64,000 nucleotides of DNA from Botryotinia globosa (GCA_014898425.1 RCSZ01000015.1:1240001-1304000), one strand, 5' to 3'. Positions 30,547 to 45,000 are shown, counted from the stretch's first letter. The notes: generated from the letters alone by a model not told the origin. Program-made: numbers and translations.

Positions 30547-33500
30547 TTTTTTCGATTAATTAGAATCAATTAGAGATCGAAAGGGACATTTATCTCTTCA
30601 AAAATCTAAGAATATTTGATTGTATTTTTAATAAAGAATCAAATCTATTTGATAAAAGCATTTCAATAATATACTTCACTTTTTCAATTACTATTTATTG
30701 AAAAACTAATTAGAGCATTTGAAAAAGCTCAATTGATATTATTATCTAAATCTGCATCGAATTGATTGAAATTGTAATTATTGTATAATTCAATTGAAAA
30801 TTTTTTTTTTCAAATCAACTAAATTATTTTTAACTATTTCAAAATATCTTTATTAATAATAAAAATAATATCAATTGAATTGCTTTATTGAATTAAATAT
30901 ACTAATAACTTTCTTAATAATATCAATAACATTGAAATTATATCGTCAATAGTAATTGAATTACTTTTCAATTTGAACTCCAAAATGCTTTAAGTTTAAG
31001 GCATATAGTTTTAAAATAGGTGGATTTTCAGGCTTAGAAATACTTAATCTTTTGAAAATCAATAACAACCTTTATTATTTAAGATTCTGTTTATATAAAA
31101 AGAATGAAATGAATAATAAGATCTCTAGAATATATATATATTTAATTAGAATAATAATAGTAATGGATTTCGAAAAGAATGAGTACTTAATTTATTGAAA
31201 TATTATTATTTCAAAATAGTATTTTTAAATTTCAATATTATATTTATATATAATAGAATAAAATTATAATAATAAAAATTATATCAAAATAGTAAGAAAA
31301 ATCAGATCTATATAATAAATCTGCAATAAAATAATACAATAATTATATGATTTAATAATAATATTGAAAAAATCAGAAAAAACTAAAATGTTACTATTTA
31401 TACTAAAACCGGAATCAAATTGTTTTAGACTCTACAGTGATAATCCTTTATAAGACCCCTGCCTCGAAATCAAGACCAAAAAAAATTATATAATCACTGT
31501 GTGGTCTGAGGATGAGATAAGATCGAAGGTTTAGTCTTAAAATTGCACCTAGCGATGGACAACAACAGAAAATGATAAGAACCATTTCTAGTGACAAAAC
31601 CCCTCGTGATCTTTACAGGAAATCCTTGGAGTTATCTATTCGCACGGAAAATGGCAGCATTCATTGACGTGCTGACTGAACCTCTACTACGACAGATTAG
31701 CACGTCGTCTATGATATCTTAGCATCTACCCGAAGCACTTCTCAATATCCGACCTGTAGATACTCTTGTCACTCTAGGGACACTACATGAGTAGTTGAAG
31801 ACTTCGACCAATAGATCAGACCACCATCCCAACAAAAACCCAACCCTTCATCAAGTAAAGCACACTCAACCAACCGCCACACCCTTGTCGAATCTTCCTT
31901 AACCACCCTTCATGCATTCAGCAAGAATGATGCATAGTCCCCTTATATCTTCCCCAATACTCATACATCCAATCTCACTATGTACTTATCATACCCACCC
32001 ATCACCTCAACCCCCTTTTCTCTCTAATCCTCATCCACCATCTAAGGACAAGCACAATCATCAGGAAAATTACAGCCATAACCATAGAAATTTTTAACCT
32101 AAAACCCAACCTCTCATCTCAATTTCATATTCCCTCTTCGCTTAAAGTATAGGATTGCGTGAATATCACATCATACCATGTCATATCATATCAGATCACA
32201 CCATGCAAAACCACAACACCAACCATATAAATCCTCATCAAAGCATATCTCCTCTCTCATCTCATCTCCCCAGAAGTTTAGAAACTCGGAATCTTAGAAC
32301 ATATAAAAATCTTCAAATTTCCCTATTATCTGCAGCATCTTCACTATCAATTATCATTCTCATCATCATCTATCTCAATCTCAATCTAATGCTTATTCTT
32401 AATCACCTCCTCCTTCCCTACCCCTCCATCCATTCATCCACCACAATTCAACTCAAATCCCATTCCCATTCCCAATACTTATTATACCCAGTGCCCAATA
32501 CCCATTTCCATACCCAATTCCAATCCTGCCAAATTCCAAGCCCATACCCAAATCCCGCCTTCTCCCATTCTCTCATCCATCTAAAATCAAATCTCGAATT
32601 GCAAAAACCCAATCACTCAACATGCAAACGAGAAAATAAAGAAATATCACACAAGCTTCTCTCTTACTATCTATTCTTCCGCAAGAACCTCCCTATCCGC
32701 ACACCATAAAAGATCCACATACACATACACGTAACAATCTAGCCAAACCCAACCAGACAAACGCCGGGGTTGTATCATGATCCTCGCAAAGACGGAGATC
32801 GAAAGATCGAAAAGAAGAGTCACCCACAGTCCGCTACCTAGGTATACAATGGACAAGTCATCCTCTATGATAGTCCTTGCGAATCGATTCGCTTTCACCC
32901 CCCCAAAGGCCCTCCAAAAACATCGCACAGAAACATCGAAAAAACCCCGCTCAAGATAAATGGATAATGGATAATGATAATAATGACAATATACAATGTA
33001 CAACAAACAAACAAGCAAACAGATAAATATGTATGCATGTACACAAGCATATATAAATATGCGCTTGTAATTTTCCCACCACAAGACCAGACCAGACAGA
33101 GGATACAACGAAAGAGGAGGATGAGAATAACACAACACAACGCAACAACATAACATAACATAAAATTGGCTCGATTTGACTTGGCTCGGCATACATGCAT
33201 ACATTAAAAGATATAATACAAGAATCAAAAGATGAATAATAACGACACGAAGGATGAAACACCTCAAAAAGAATTCCCTGGTCCCCCTGTCAACTCCCAT
33301 CTTGTAAGTTTTTAAATGCATGTCCGCCTGCCTGCCTATTTGAGAGGTAGAATCCAAGCGGTAAATTCCCGACCGTTCGTTCCAAACCCTACATTTGAAC
33401 CTATCCATGCACCCATCCATCCGATCGCATTTAATCCAATCCAAACCCGATCCGAATCCAATCCAATCCGCCAAGAATGAGATATTAAATTTTCGTTCCT

Positions 33501-33622
33501 TGAAAATCACAACAAGATTGGAAAGCGAGAGAGGGAGCGAGATAGAGATAGAGAGATGTGCACATGGTGTTCAAGAATTAATAATTAAATGGCGCCTGGC
33601 AGCCCGCCCGCCTGTATGGAAT
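30547..33622. other. AT-rich flank, then intergenic region upstream of the regulator's 3' end
   Basis: 30547-31430 is strongly AT-rich with no frame, perhaps an older repeat into which the retrotransposon inserted. From about 31500 composition is normal. 31800-33600 is rich in C, CA and AT microsatellite-like stretches on the plus strand. Long apparent frames here on either strand have low-complexity translations and no recognisable domain. A TACCTAGGTA palindrome is at 32835-32844. The end near 33622 should include the regulator's 3' UTR. Confidence 0.5.
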
Positions 33623-36321
33623 TTATTTCCTCCTTCGAGAGGGATCCGGATTTTGCAGGAGTCCACCGATATCCACCCGACTACTACGATCCCCCTGTCC
33701 CCTGACATCCATTGGAGGTGCCTGGCCACGTATGGGCGGGAGTTGCAGATCTGAGGCTCGTTGAGTTTGAGTCTGAGTTTGGGGCTGTGAGGGCGCCTGT
33801 GCTTGTGCTTGTTGTGGTGGTTGTGCTTGAGGTTGCACTTGGCCTGATAACATATCACCCATGGGCGCTTGCGGGTAATTCATTTGCGCGCGGGAATATT
33901 CCGGCGCTCTGGTTGGGGGTTGTCCATATGAAGAATTATTATTTGGCATGGCGACCGTTTGCGCTGGAGGCCCCGGATTTCGATATGCTAACATGTCGCT
34001 CCCAAAAGGAGGATTCGACATGAACGGCGAGGTTCCTGGGGTTTGAGAAGCATAGGATAATTGGCTCGGGGTTTGGTATGCATAAGTGGAGTCACGAGAT
34101 AAGGAATCTCTCGAATACGGCGAAGATGCTTGTTGGAATGATTGCGGCGTGGTTGGGATATGGACCACCAGAAGCACAAAGTAAATCGAATCCTTTTTTG
34201 CGAGGCCCAGTTGCACGTGAAAGCCCCTCTGCTGACCGTCTGGTGTCTGGAACGTAAAGACTTCCGGTCGATCGGTTCTCAATTGCTGCATCTCGTTGGG
34301 TGCAAATGTCAAGGACTGAATCACCCTATCTTCCTCCTCTTTCGAAAATATGGGAGGGAGATAACTTGGATCTCGACTTCGTCGCTCATCTTCGAATCCG
34401 CTCTGTAATCGGAAAATCTTATCTCGATCGCTAACACTCACAATGTCATGTAACTTTCTCCCTACGACTGAGTGTGCACCGACTACCCCCGAAAAAGCCT
34501 GCGTTGTTTTGGCGATTTGCATTTCCATGGTGAGAAATGCACATGCGGGTTCATAAGGTACTATACGCTGATTTGTCGGCATCCCTTCCCCGTAAACGTT
34601 GGTATTTATTGGTGTGGGAACCATCGAGTGGTTCATTGGATTTCCTCCTTGCGATTTGAGAACTCTATATCCACTGTTCCGCTGAGCATCAGAATATGGA
34701 GTCGAAATCGAAACGTCGCCAGTAGAGAACATGGGCATTGGTCTTCTCATAGTATCTGCCGGCGGTGGATAATTCGATCCTGCTCCTTCGTATCGAGGCT
34801 CGCGCTCATCTCTCAGCCTTGGACGCCCCCTTTTTTTGTGTTGAACATCCACACACGTATCCTCCTTCCCATTGCTTAGACATCTCGAACATGGCCGTTG
34901 AGCTAAAAGTAGAATGAGATTAGTATTCGAGTATCCTGAGTTGAACCCCAACAGGTTGCGCAATAACAAGGATCATGTTGTGAAGCTTAGGATTGTTCGT
35001 GAAGTTTGAAGGAATTTCTATGCGGAATTGGACCGCTTGGTACGTATTTGGAAGATTCATATTCATGGGTCATCATTGTCCCAGAGCTTTGGTTGAGTGT
35101 TTAGCCAAGCCTAGTACAAGAGCACCTCGTGTTGTACGACACCCTGCCTAGTACATGCTGCAACATACATGGATAGGTTAGGATCGGGAACATTCCATGG
35201 TAAACATGAAGGATTCCTCAACACTCAGCGCGTCACGCCCAATTATTGGACTCTTATGCGTGTTTGATTCGAAAGCCGAAGAGATGGTCGTCACTTGATC
35301 CAACTTTCAGTTCTGCACTTGTTAGCCCGCCCCCTTAGTGCCGAACACGGCAATTTAAACCACCGATCGAACCGTTGGAGCTGCCACTAATAGTAGTATT
35401 AAGCTACTGGACCATGTTACTAGACAAATACATTGCCTTGACGAAGATTTAAGTATCCTAGGCTCAAGATGAAATCATTTGCCTGACAAATTATGTTTTC
35501 ATAATTATTGGTATTCTCGCTTGAGAATGTAATGAAGTTGTTCCCGTCAATCACACCGAGGACAATCTTTTGCCATTGAATCTTATTAAGAGTGCCTTGG
35601 GGTAGTGAATGAAGGTACAATGAGGTTTAATGTGTAGTTGAATATCTTGAAGGGAAAAATAACATGCGCCCAAACTAGAAATTTTTTAGAAACGTACCGT
35701 CACATCTAGATCAAGTTAGCACAAGGCACAAAAAGGGTCCAAGACCACTTACCTAAGATGGGCCCTTTTGCAAGGTACACAAGCAGATGCCACATGCCCT
35801 TTAGTTTTTCTCTGTGACTTTGGGGAAGTGTAGCCAGGGGCTTCCCCAATTGATTGTCGTTCCAATGCCGGATATGGCGCAACCTGCTGAGCGGCATATA
35901 GCGCATGAGGGTGTTGATGGGGTGCCATCTGCGGCCGAGGTTGCTGATATTGGTATTGTGCCGACATGTCTTCCATTTGATATTGCGGATATGAGAGCTG
36001 AGGTTCCGGCTGGTAATTCCTCAAAGGTACACCACCTCTCATCTGATTGAAGTGTTCTTGTTGAGAAACGCGTCCATCTCGGAAGACATTTCCCGTTGAC
36101 CCATAGCTTCCATGACCGCGATCGCTGGAATCCAGGTTGTGCCTACCGGGAAGTGGAGGAGACCCTGACATGGGCGGAGAGGGATATGCCCAAGACTGAG
36201 CTCCGTCGGGTACCACTCTGGCCCAACTCAAGTCAAGAGAAAAGCGAGCCAGGTCCGATTTTCCTCGCCGTTCACCTAGCGGGACAATTGAATGATCGAC
36301 TTGGTTCGTTGGAGATTGCAT
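33623..36321 (-). CDS. Zn(II)2Cys6 transcription factor with an 8-nt microexon
   Basis: Three exons (36321..35753, 35698..35705, 34902..33623) give 618 aa. The zinc cluster is assembled across both introns: CVPCKRAHLR from exon 1, C-D plus part of A from the 8-nt exon, then QRPCSRCLSNGKEDTC. This gives C-x2-C-x6-C-x5-C-x2-C-x8-C. A basic KKRGRPRLRDE tail follows, resembling an AT-hook. Residues about 315-455 (ACAFLTMEMQIAKTTQAFSGVVGAHSVVGRKLHDIV...) look like a PAS-type fold, as in some Ert1/AcuK-like regulators. The rest is rich in Gln, Pro and Ser, with QPQAQPPQQAQAQA-like runs. It is a sequence-specific nuclear regulator; target genes are unknown. Introns are 47 nt (GTAAGT...CTAACTTGATCTAG) and 794 nt (GTACGT...TTTTAG), the latter unusually long for a filamentous fungus. 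Confidence 0.85.
35698..35705 (-). other. Predicted 8-nt microexon of the Zn2Cys6 gene
   Basis: Read on the minus strand as ATGTGACG between GATCTAG and GTACGT. It supplies the third zinc-cluster cysteine and the invariant Asp after it. Without it the cluster cannot be completed in frame. Confidence 0.75.
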
Positions 36322-38500
36322 GGAAATGATCGTGTCCTAGTGGGGTTGCAAAATCCTCAAGAAGGTCAACGCTGTTTTGATGACAGCACAATGCCTTCTT
36401 AAAGGTATATATAAGATGCGCCGGGTTATTTCCCAAGCGGGATGCCCTTTTCAAAATCAAGGGGATATACAAGTTCGATTTCCTATCTGTTTGACAATGC
36501 TATAGCTTCATTTAGTATATTGCTTCCTGGATACTCAACATTGGCTGGAACTAACCTGGCCGAAAACGATGTCAGAACTTCAAACAAGACCTGAATTCAA
36601 GAAGTTTAAATGGGACTCTAGAGCTTCCAGTCCCGAATTATGCACGAAGAGCGTTGTCGGAAGAATAACGAGAGCCGCTGTTCTTGAAAATTGGTAAGAT
36701 GGTTTGGTTTGCGCTACTTCCGAAGCAGACTGAGACAAGAAGGACGAGACATATACTGAGGTAATACTGCAGATGCGAAATGTTCGTGACTATCTGACGT
36801 GGACGGTGAGCTGCAGCATGCACCGAACAATCTGTGGTGATGTGCAACTTCCGTGGGAAAATGTTGAAAAAGCTTGGGGAGGATTCCGAGGGAAGGTACA
36901 AAGGTAAAATTCTTGAATCTGGGGATGATATTCGGGGAAAAGTATGAGCTTGTGATAAATCGTGGTGGGGGTGAAATCTTGAGGGCAAAGAACTAGGTTC
37001 GTAAAGGCCGTGAAATTGACAACGGAGATATAAATCAAGATGAAGTGTTGGCGTATCTTGGGAATAATAAGTATTTTTCCAGGTAGATGCAAGTTATGCG
37101 TTCGGAGGAGTCAGGCAAGGGTCAAGGAAGGGTTCGTTTGGTGTACCTTGAATGATTGTATGAAGTGGATCGGATTTGTTTAATTTGACTTCAGGTAGCT
37201 TGGATGCTTGTCAAGATGTATATTATTGCGGGTATTGAAGGTGTGTTTGAATTTTGGACTTTGGAACAATCGGATGAATTGATGTATGAGGTAGGAGGGG
37301 CGGGGAGTGGTTGTAACACTTTGGGAATAGCTTTCTCACACTCTCTCACACTCTCTCTCCCAAATTAAAAAGCTCAAGTCAATAATGGATAGAGGGGAAG
37401 GAATATCAAAAAGATCAAGTCCCAGTGAGTAAGTAGATGAACCAGAAGTTCAAGTGAGTGAGTGATATAAATGAGTTAGGAAGGAAGAGGTAGTTGAATT
37501 TACACAGATAGACATGTATTAGTCGACGACCGATTTTGGTGTAGTATATGTAAGTGTATGTATGGTATGTGTATGTATATAAGTGTGTATAGTGTATAGT
37601 GTATAATGTGTAGTGTGTAGTGTAGTAGTGTAGTGTAATGTAATGACTGTACGATAGTTAGACGTGGGAGTAGGAGGTAGGACAACTTCGGTTGTATGTT
37701 GATATGTATGGGTATGATGTGTATGTATGAATGTGTGTATGTATGTATGTATGTATCTAAGTATATTTTGGATGGGATATAGGTATGGATATGTATGGAG
37801 GAGGTATTCTCTTTAGAGCTTTACTGGAGATTATACCGATTGTACTTAGCGCGCCTGTTTCTCTTTACTCTTTCTCTCTCTTTTTTCTTTTTTCTTTTTT
37901 CCCTCGTGGAATGCATTCGGCTGCAACGCAACGTGAACGAACAGGGAGTATGAACAGGGAGCAAGGATTCAGGAAAGGAAGGGAAGGGAAAGGGAAAAAA
38001 GAGACGTGCAGTACATAGAGGAGGTGTTCGCTTGGGTCGTGTCGGTTTTTAGAATAGACTAGGGGAATAACCTAGGTAGGTTGGCGGAGGTGATCTTATT
38101 CCGGTCCTGACTTGAGAAAAATCCTTGTAAATTGAGAAGAAAAAGAAAAAAAGAAAAAAGAAAGGTTAGCTTGATTCCTTTCATAGTTTAGAGCAATTCA
38201 ATATAAAATGATTATTGTACAAGAGTAGAGTAACGCTTTCTACCGAGTAGTAATCAGTAGAGTAACTGGACGATTGGGAATAGTGGCAATGGATAGATAG
38301 GATATCAGTTGGCAATTGACAATGGACAATAGACAATGGACAGTAAATACAATAAATACAATCAATAGTTGTGTAATTCGAGTAGTCCCCGTTCGCAGTA
38401 CAGTAAATTGACTAGACCGGCTAACGAGAATTTGGGGGAAGCGGCACATCCGCATGTACGTCGTAGATACTAGATATTACTAGGTAGGTAGCTGTTGACC
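36322..38500. other. Upstream region of the Zn2Cys6 gene
   Basis: Probable promoter and long 5' leader of the minus-strand regulator. It contains CTCACACTCTC runs (37331-37370), TGTATAGTGTA-type repeats (37545-37640), GTAT repeats (37730-37765) and a TTTTTTCTTT-rich tract (37870-37903). CCTAGGTAGG is at 38071-38080. No protein-coding gene was recognised. Confidence 0.5.
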
Positions 38501-41500
38501 CTTTGCCCACCACAACATTTTTCCAAGGTTCATTGGATTGTTATAACATGACGGAAAAATTATATCTGGTGGCGAGAAAGGTCTGATGCCATGTGGCGAT
38601 GGATGAAAAGAAACGGATCAAGGTGAAGACTGGGGTTACAAAGGAGGAAGATGTATATTGAAAAGTAGACAGATATCCATACGATTTGGGATTTGGGATT
38701 TGGGGTTTGGGATTCGGGATTTGGGTGGTGGGAAGAAAGTTAAGGAAATGATGGTGGGGCGGAAGTGAGTGAGTGAGTGAGTGACAGGAAGGAAAACTGG
38801 TAGAAAATGGATGAATTGCTGATGGTTTTGGCATTCGAAAAATGGATAATTACAAATCATTTTAATATCTATGTAGCCATTTTGACTACTGTAAATTGTA
38901 ATGTTTGATTGTGATTGCTACCGAGGGATTGATGATTGACAATAAAGGGATGGTCGATTAAAACTCCATCCCTCATGGTTTCTCTCTCTCATTCTGATTT
39001 GAATTTCCCGTTGAAGGTCTCGATCTTGGTCTTGGATGTTATTAGTCGTGTCCTCAGCGAAGGCAGGGCAGGGCAAGGCAAGGCAAGGCAAGGCAAGGCA
39101 AGGGGTAGCATTGAACGTCTAATCCGTATTTTGATGAGTAAGAACAAGGAGGAGGACATAGGAAAATAACCCGATGCTGATAGAACAACTAATAGGGAAT
39201 CGTAGAACTCGAGGTTGTTCTCGTAGGAGCAATACTGCCATGCCAGTTCATTCATTCACCCGGTTCGCCGTCATCGATCATTCTTCATTGCTCAATTATA
39301 AGTTCTACTCCATCTACTCCATCTACTCCATCTACTTCATCTACTCCATCTACTCCATCTGCTCCATCTCATCCCGCTTCTCGTGCTCTATCGCCAAGTA
39401 TACCTAACTTGAGATGTTTTGACTACCGTCTTACCATTTGATCCGCCTTATCCTACATCTTTATTCATTACCTGTTGCGCTTCGCAATCCTTGTTCATAT
39501 CCAGAGATTTGCCCATCCGGGAACATGGGTGCTTTCTCATGGTGGACTCGTGCACTATGGTTAACTGATTAGGCACGATATGCCGAGGGATAACTGACAT
39601 CTCGGAGATGTAGATGTAGATGGGCGACCTTGGAGTGAAGGAAAGTAGGGAGAGAGGTCACCTAGAGCTGGGGGATGGCATTGATGCCAGTGTTGTTAGG
39701 ATATTACTTTCTTGGTTCATCAATGCCGTATTCGTGTTAACATTTTCAGCCAACACATCAAAGCATATAGGAAGTTGGATTAACATTACTCTCTCTTCTC
39801 TGATCTGATCTTCTCTGATCTGATCTGATCTGATCTGATCTGATCTCAATGAGGAATGACTTTTGCATTTGCTTTTTACCATCACATGTCGCAAATCTTA
39901 TCGGGAATTGTTTACCTCTGAGCGGAACACTCATCCACTCATCCACTCACCCACTCACTCATCCACTCAATCATCCATCCATCATCCATCATCCCCGTCC
40001 ATTCTCTGTTGCCCAGTTGAGTCGAGCCTGTAAGTCAATCCCCTGCTGCGAGGCCCTGCTGCGAGGGTAGAAAATGAAGCTACGGAGATATACATTATTA
40101 GTGTATCGATGTGGATATCAGACCATTCGGAAAGAAAATTCAATAATCATACCGGCAACTTGTAATAATTTCCTGTTTTCCCTATTTTCCTCGGATCTTA
40201 CCGTGATACAGTAGCCAAGAGTGACTTTGAAAATCGATTGCTCTAAGATTTGATGATTTGAGTGAGTTGGATGTGACGATGATACAATCGACCATTGATA
40301 CCTAACAATAAGTAGGTATCTATCATGATTCATCTATCCATTACTTATTACTTAGCGAGCCATTCTTTTGTCCATGTCTACCGGTACTCGTGGTAATATC
40401 TTCTACTAATAGACAGGAGTAACCTCAATATCTCACATCTACTGCTATCATCAATCCCATCTACATCGTCGACGGTCCATGTCATCAAGATCCTGTATCC
40501 TGTATCTTGTATCTTCAATCCCATCGTCCATCTACCGACCTAGTCCTTCGTTGCAATCTCAAAACAACGCTTAGACTCCTCATAACCTTATTAGCTTCCT
40601 GTCTGCAACAACACTTGGACTTAGCACCAGCGCCAAGAATCATGTCTATCTGCCAGTGCCAACATGGAAAAAAGATTTTCAGATGAACATTATGCATTAA
40701 GAGATTAATGAAGAGCAGAGCACGTTCATTACCCAGTTAAGATGATTGATTTCTTATTTATTCCCAATTGATTTGATCTCCCTATCGATCTCCTCTTTCG
40801 ACATTTCGATAACCCGTAAGTAGGTATATCTTCATGTCACCTTTTGCCTACCGACATCGTCATTCCCGACATACGTAAATCCTTTTTGGGGCGACGATCC
40901 TCATCTGCCCTACGGCGGCTGCGTGCAGGAGAGATGCATGGTTCTGTGAACTCCTATCCCCCAAACAGACCAAGCTATCTTGACATTCCACAAGATTCCA
41001 CCAATGATACTTGATGTAGACCATTTGAAATCATCCTCCTGTGATACAGAAATATTGGAAGATATGGAATACCGACAGAGGTACTTGTTCTTGTTACATC
41101 TTTGGTTATCAAAAGAGGTAGCATAGATCTCGTTGATTTACGAGATTAGATATTCTTTTGGAAGTAGACTACCAATAGACTACCAGTCCACCAGTCCACC
41201 AGTCTACCAATCTGCCACCTCCTACCTTGAATGGTACACGCCAAGTCTTTTCTTTTTTCTAACGATCTGACCTCGGTGGTTGGACATGCCATGCCATGCC
41301 GCATGCGTTCTTCTAGTGAACTTCTAGTTAATCCCCATCATTCGGTAGCTACGGCTCCTCGGCGTCACCATGATTGGTTCATTAATTAAAAGCTTGTTGA
41401 TTCTTATAACAATTGATTGCAATGGTTCCCATCATCATTTTAGTCTGTCGTTTGGTTTATCTTCATTCTCACATCAAATTTACGGTACGTACTATCCCAT

Positions 41501-42000
41501 CCATTCCACATTCCATCCACCGCCTCGACTACCTTCGCCTAATACTAATTGTTGTGTCTCTCATTCACTACCTGTTTTCTTCTTCTTCTTCTTCTTCTTC
41601 TTCTCCTTTGCTTCACGACACAATCTACGCACGCCGTGGCGTCTCTAATATATTCAAGAACTTCCATCGATAGCTTGTGACCAAATGAATCGTGATTCTT
41701 GTGATTAGCTAACTTACCTCGCCTACCTAGGTAGTAGCTACAGTCCAACGGACTGACCTAGTTATTATTGAGGTTGATTACCGGTAGTTCTAGCTGGCGC
41801 GTTCATGAGCCAGTGACGACTACTTTACGGTCCATACCGGCATGATTCGTCTGATATCTAAACTTTATCCACCTCGCTACCACTCAGTTTCCGTATTGTG
41901 ATTCATCAAGAGATCGGTTTTTTTCCTTTCCTTTCCGTCTTTTCTTCCGAGTGAAATGATTGGAAAAGGGCAAATAAACCGTTGACTATGATGTGCGTAT
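38501..42000. other. Gene-poor region rich in simple repeats
   Basis: Only short, unrecognisable frames are present. Tandem repeats include TTTGGGA units (38686-38727), GAGT (38766-38783), GGCAA (39064-39102), a 9-bp TCTACTCCA array (39304-39370), GATCT (39800-39846), ATCCACTC-type runs (39928-39990) and TCT (41578-41606). The palindrome TACCTAGGTA occurs at 41724-41733. Confidence 0.55.
39304..39370 (+). repeat. 9-bp tandem repeat (TCTACTCCA)n
   Basis: About seven copies with two single-base variants (TTCATC, GCTCC). Confidence 0.85.
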
Positions 42001-45000
42001 CCATGATTAAGATCGATTATCAGTGGAGAATTAGCTTTGACGCGTTAGGAGAAACTACTAGGGATTCTCTCTATATTGTCCGAAGTCAGCTCCGAACCTA
42101 CGAGCCTACTCCCTAGCTAGTATATATCTCCATACAGTACATTGATTGAACATTCCCAGGGCTTTCTTATTCGAAAATCGCTATCAGTAAGTAAACAGGC
42201 ACACGAATACACAAGTACCTTCTTGCTCGCTACTAGTTAGCCACCAAACCACAGCGTGAGGTTTATTTGGGGTTCACGCCGATGGCTGCAGTTTGACAGG
42301 GCCCCATGTCGTTAACTGGATATCCCTAACTAAATCTTACGTGACAGGGCAACAGACTAGCACGACCTTCAAGGTTTAGTAGCTCTTTAGCACGGTCAAC
42401 TCGAGATGTTGAGAATGTGATTTAATTAAGAATAAATTAATTCCATCTATATTTCTCCCAAAATCACACCATGATAATTACCTTCATCCGCACCCAGTCG
42501 AGGCCAGTGAGCCCAGGTGTCGATGGAGGGCCAATTCAATCTCCCAATGTCCCAGTATCCCATTCTCCCAGCAACGAATATATTAAAAGTACAAAGGACC
42601 TGCTTCCTTAGGATCTAGGTCCACGGAACCTACGAGCCTACCTAGCAAATCACGCCTAAGTCTGGTACGGACGGCAACTAAATAAAGGCATATTACTACT
42701 AAAAATGGCTGATTTAATTAATTGAATCAATTCTCGGTTGAGGAAAGCCTCGTGAACATTGCTTAGTTCGGTTTGGATATTTTCAATTCTGTACTAAAAC
42801 GACAAGAGAACACATAACTCAGGATAATTGTTTGACAAATGTGGTTATGATGAGATTACAAAAGGGTACAAATGTCATTTTGCCCCGCTCATTCTTTCCT
42901 CCAAATCTCTTCCACCTTACTACCTTGCTACCTTGCTTGCTTGCCGCTCGCCACAACTTTTAGTACACGACCGACCATCGCTTCTGCTTCGGCCCATGCC
43001 TCTGGGTCACATCTACGGATTGCCTAGCGATGACAGATTTTCATCTATTCATTCTTCTTATTCCCGTTTGGGAGAGTGGACGCTCGAATGGGAGAATGTC
43101 ACTTGATGAAAATAGTGCGTTGGAATTCTGGATTGCACTGTGGATTCAATGTAAAGTGTCTCGAGGCTCATTGTTTATCAATTTGAAAATCGTTCATCTA
43201 TAACACTTACGGAAAATTGTGACAGCTCTGGGGCGGGCAGGGAGCATGATCGTCTCTCGAAAATCAGAAAGAAGCACAGAAAACGGCTCGATGCAGTAGC
43301 CCTGTCAATAGTCCAGTTCCTCTTTACAGGTATGATCAGTCAACATCTAGTCATGGGCGTCATAATGTATCTTTTTTTTTCAGTGTCAGGAAAGCAGAAT
43401 GATGGTCACTCGACTTCCACAGAAAATGCAAGGTAGATAGATTGGTAGGTTCATGATACTTGATATAACTGTTCTGATATTAATCGCTGAACAAGGGGGT
43501 ATAGATTCGGGGAAGCGCTAAGCCTCAAGAGTACCCAGGACACCACGTTATTTCAAGCATTGTTCACTTGTTTATTACAGTAATATAAGCCAGGTACGAG
43601 CCACTTTGGCATCATCATGCATGCAATGATTCCCCTTCCTTGTAGACCACAACGAACGGGCGTGTTCCGGGGACAGGGGAATCTTGATGAAGCTTGGACA
43701 ATGACAGTTTTTTTCCCTCTCATCTGGGGCTCCAAAAAATGTCACTCCAAGGAGTTGAGAAAAGTGTAAATTATGGCGAACGTGCCGATGGAGAACTCCA
43801 TGTATCTACCGTTCTGCAATTAACCTGGATATCAAGAAGGGATTTTTGGGTGGAAAAATGGTTCGTTATTGACCTTTCATTCAAGACCTAGGTAGGTATT
43901 CATACTCAACATTGAGATTTCGGGGAGCTATAGACGATTCTTCATCCTAGTACCTACAGACAGTATAACAAGTCCCAAAATCTAGATGGAAGTATTGGCA
44001 GTAATTTGAGATGATTACAATACCAAGACAGGGCAGGCTTTCCTTCTGACTACCTTTCATACAGACTTTTTATACACAGATAATGGAAGCACACGCAGTA
44101 CGAGATATGAGAGCGATGAACGAGAGCAATCCATTCTTCAAACTCGAGCCAGGGGGGCCACTCAACCCACAGACTATTTGTCCGCACAAGCGAAATTTAA
44201 CCAACATAATCAGTACTTCGTACTGTCGCTACAGGTACTTTGTCGCCAACCTCCAAACTCATAGCCAATACCTATGTAGCTACCGTACAGTAATCAATTA
44301 GGTTTCGGCAAAGCCCAGAATGTCGTATTTTTCAACGTTCAAGGCTGGCCAGACGAAGCTCGAGCACGTTTCTAATAATCTCCCGACCTGGCAATTAATA
44401 TATTCTTCCCATGAACGTTGACTGCTTTAGATGAAAGTTTCCTGCAAGGTGAGTTGCACATATCTCAAAGGCTAATCATAATAATGGGTGCAGACAAATT
44501 ACATATCCTAGACACCTTCACAATTTGTCATTGATACTGATCAGTAGCGAAAGTTAATCCGTCTCTTCGAAAAACTTTGTAGTAAGCAATTAGTTAGTTG
44601 TGTCATCGATATTGATGCTGTATCGATGTTTTGACTACCGGTATAACTATAATACGAAGAGTATTAAGATACTAAGCAGAATGTTCGGTGAGTTTTTGGA
44701 ATTCCTCGCATGGCACTAACTTGATTAACCACTGGGCCTGCCTATATGAGCATCGTAATATAACTACTGCCCCTCTTATCTCAACCCTTCCGAACCTTGC
44801 AATGGGAGGGATTACTGGATCAGATCGACCGCACCGCGACCTTTACTAGTGAACTGTGATGGTATCATTACAGCGTTCCATTTTCCAGGTTTTCAATAAG
44901 ATACCTATGGTGATGAGGTGGTTTGTATGGTGCTGGTGTTGTACCGGCAAGATCTCATCTAATCTCTAGCCTCGTTGCGGAAAGTCTGGCATGTTTTATT

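Noticed and set aside
31434..31500. Possible inverted ends (CAGTGAT / ATCACTG)
   Set aside because: Only 7-9 bp match over about 60 bp; too weak to call an element.
32155..32709. 184-aa plus-strand frame
   Set aside because: Low-complexity His/Ser/Pro/Asn composition from CCCAT-type repeats; no coding signature.
32671..33510. 279-aa frame on the minus strand
   Set aside because: The translation is a string of hydrophobic and Cys/Tyr/His residues derived from CA/TA microsatellites, with no domain. It lies directly downstream of the Zn2Cys6 gene and is most likely untranslated or intergenic.
34904..34969. Alternative start inside the long intron of the Zn2Cys6 gene (MLLRNLLGF...)
   Set aside because: It would lose half of the zinc cluster; the sequence reads through the intron's acceptor site.
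38686..38727. TTTGGGA repeats as a possible interstitial telomere
   Set aside because: The unit does not match the fungal telomere repeat TTAGGG.
39304..39990. Regular repeats considered as a CRISPR array
   Set aside because: Units are contiguous without spacers, and this is a eukaryotic genome; these are microsatellites.
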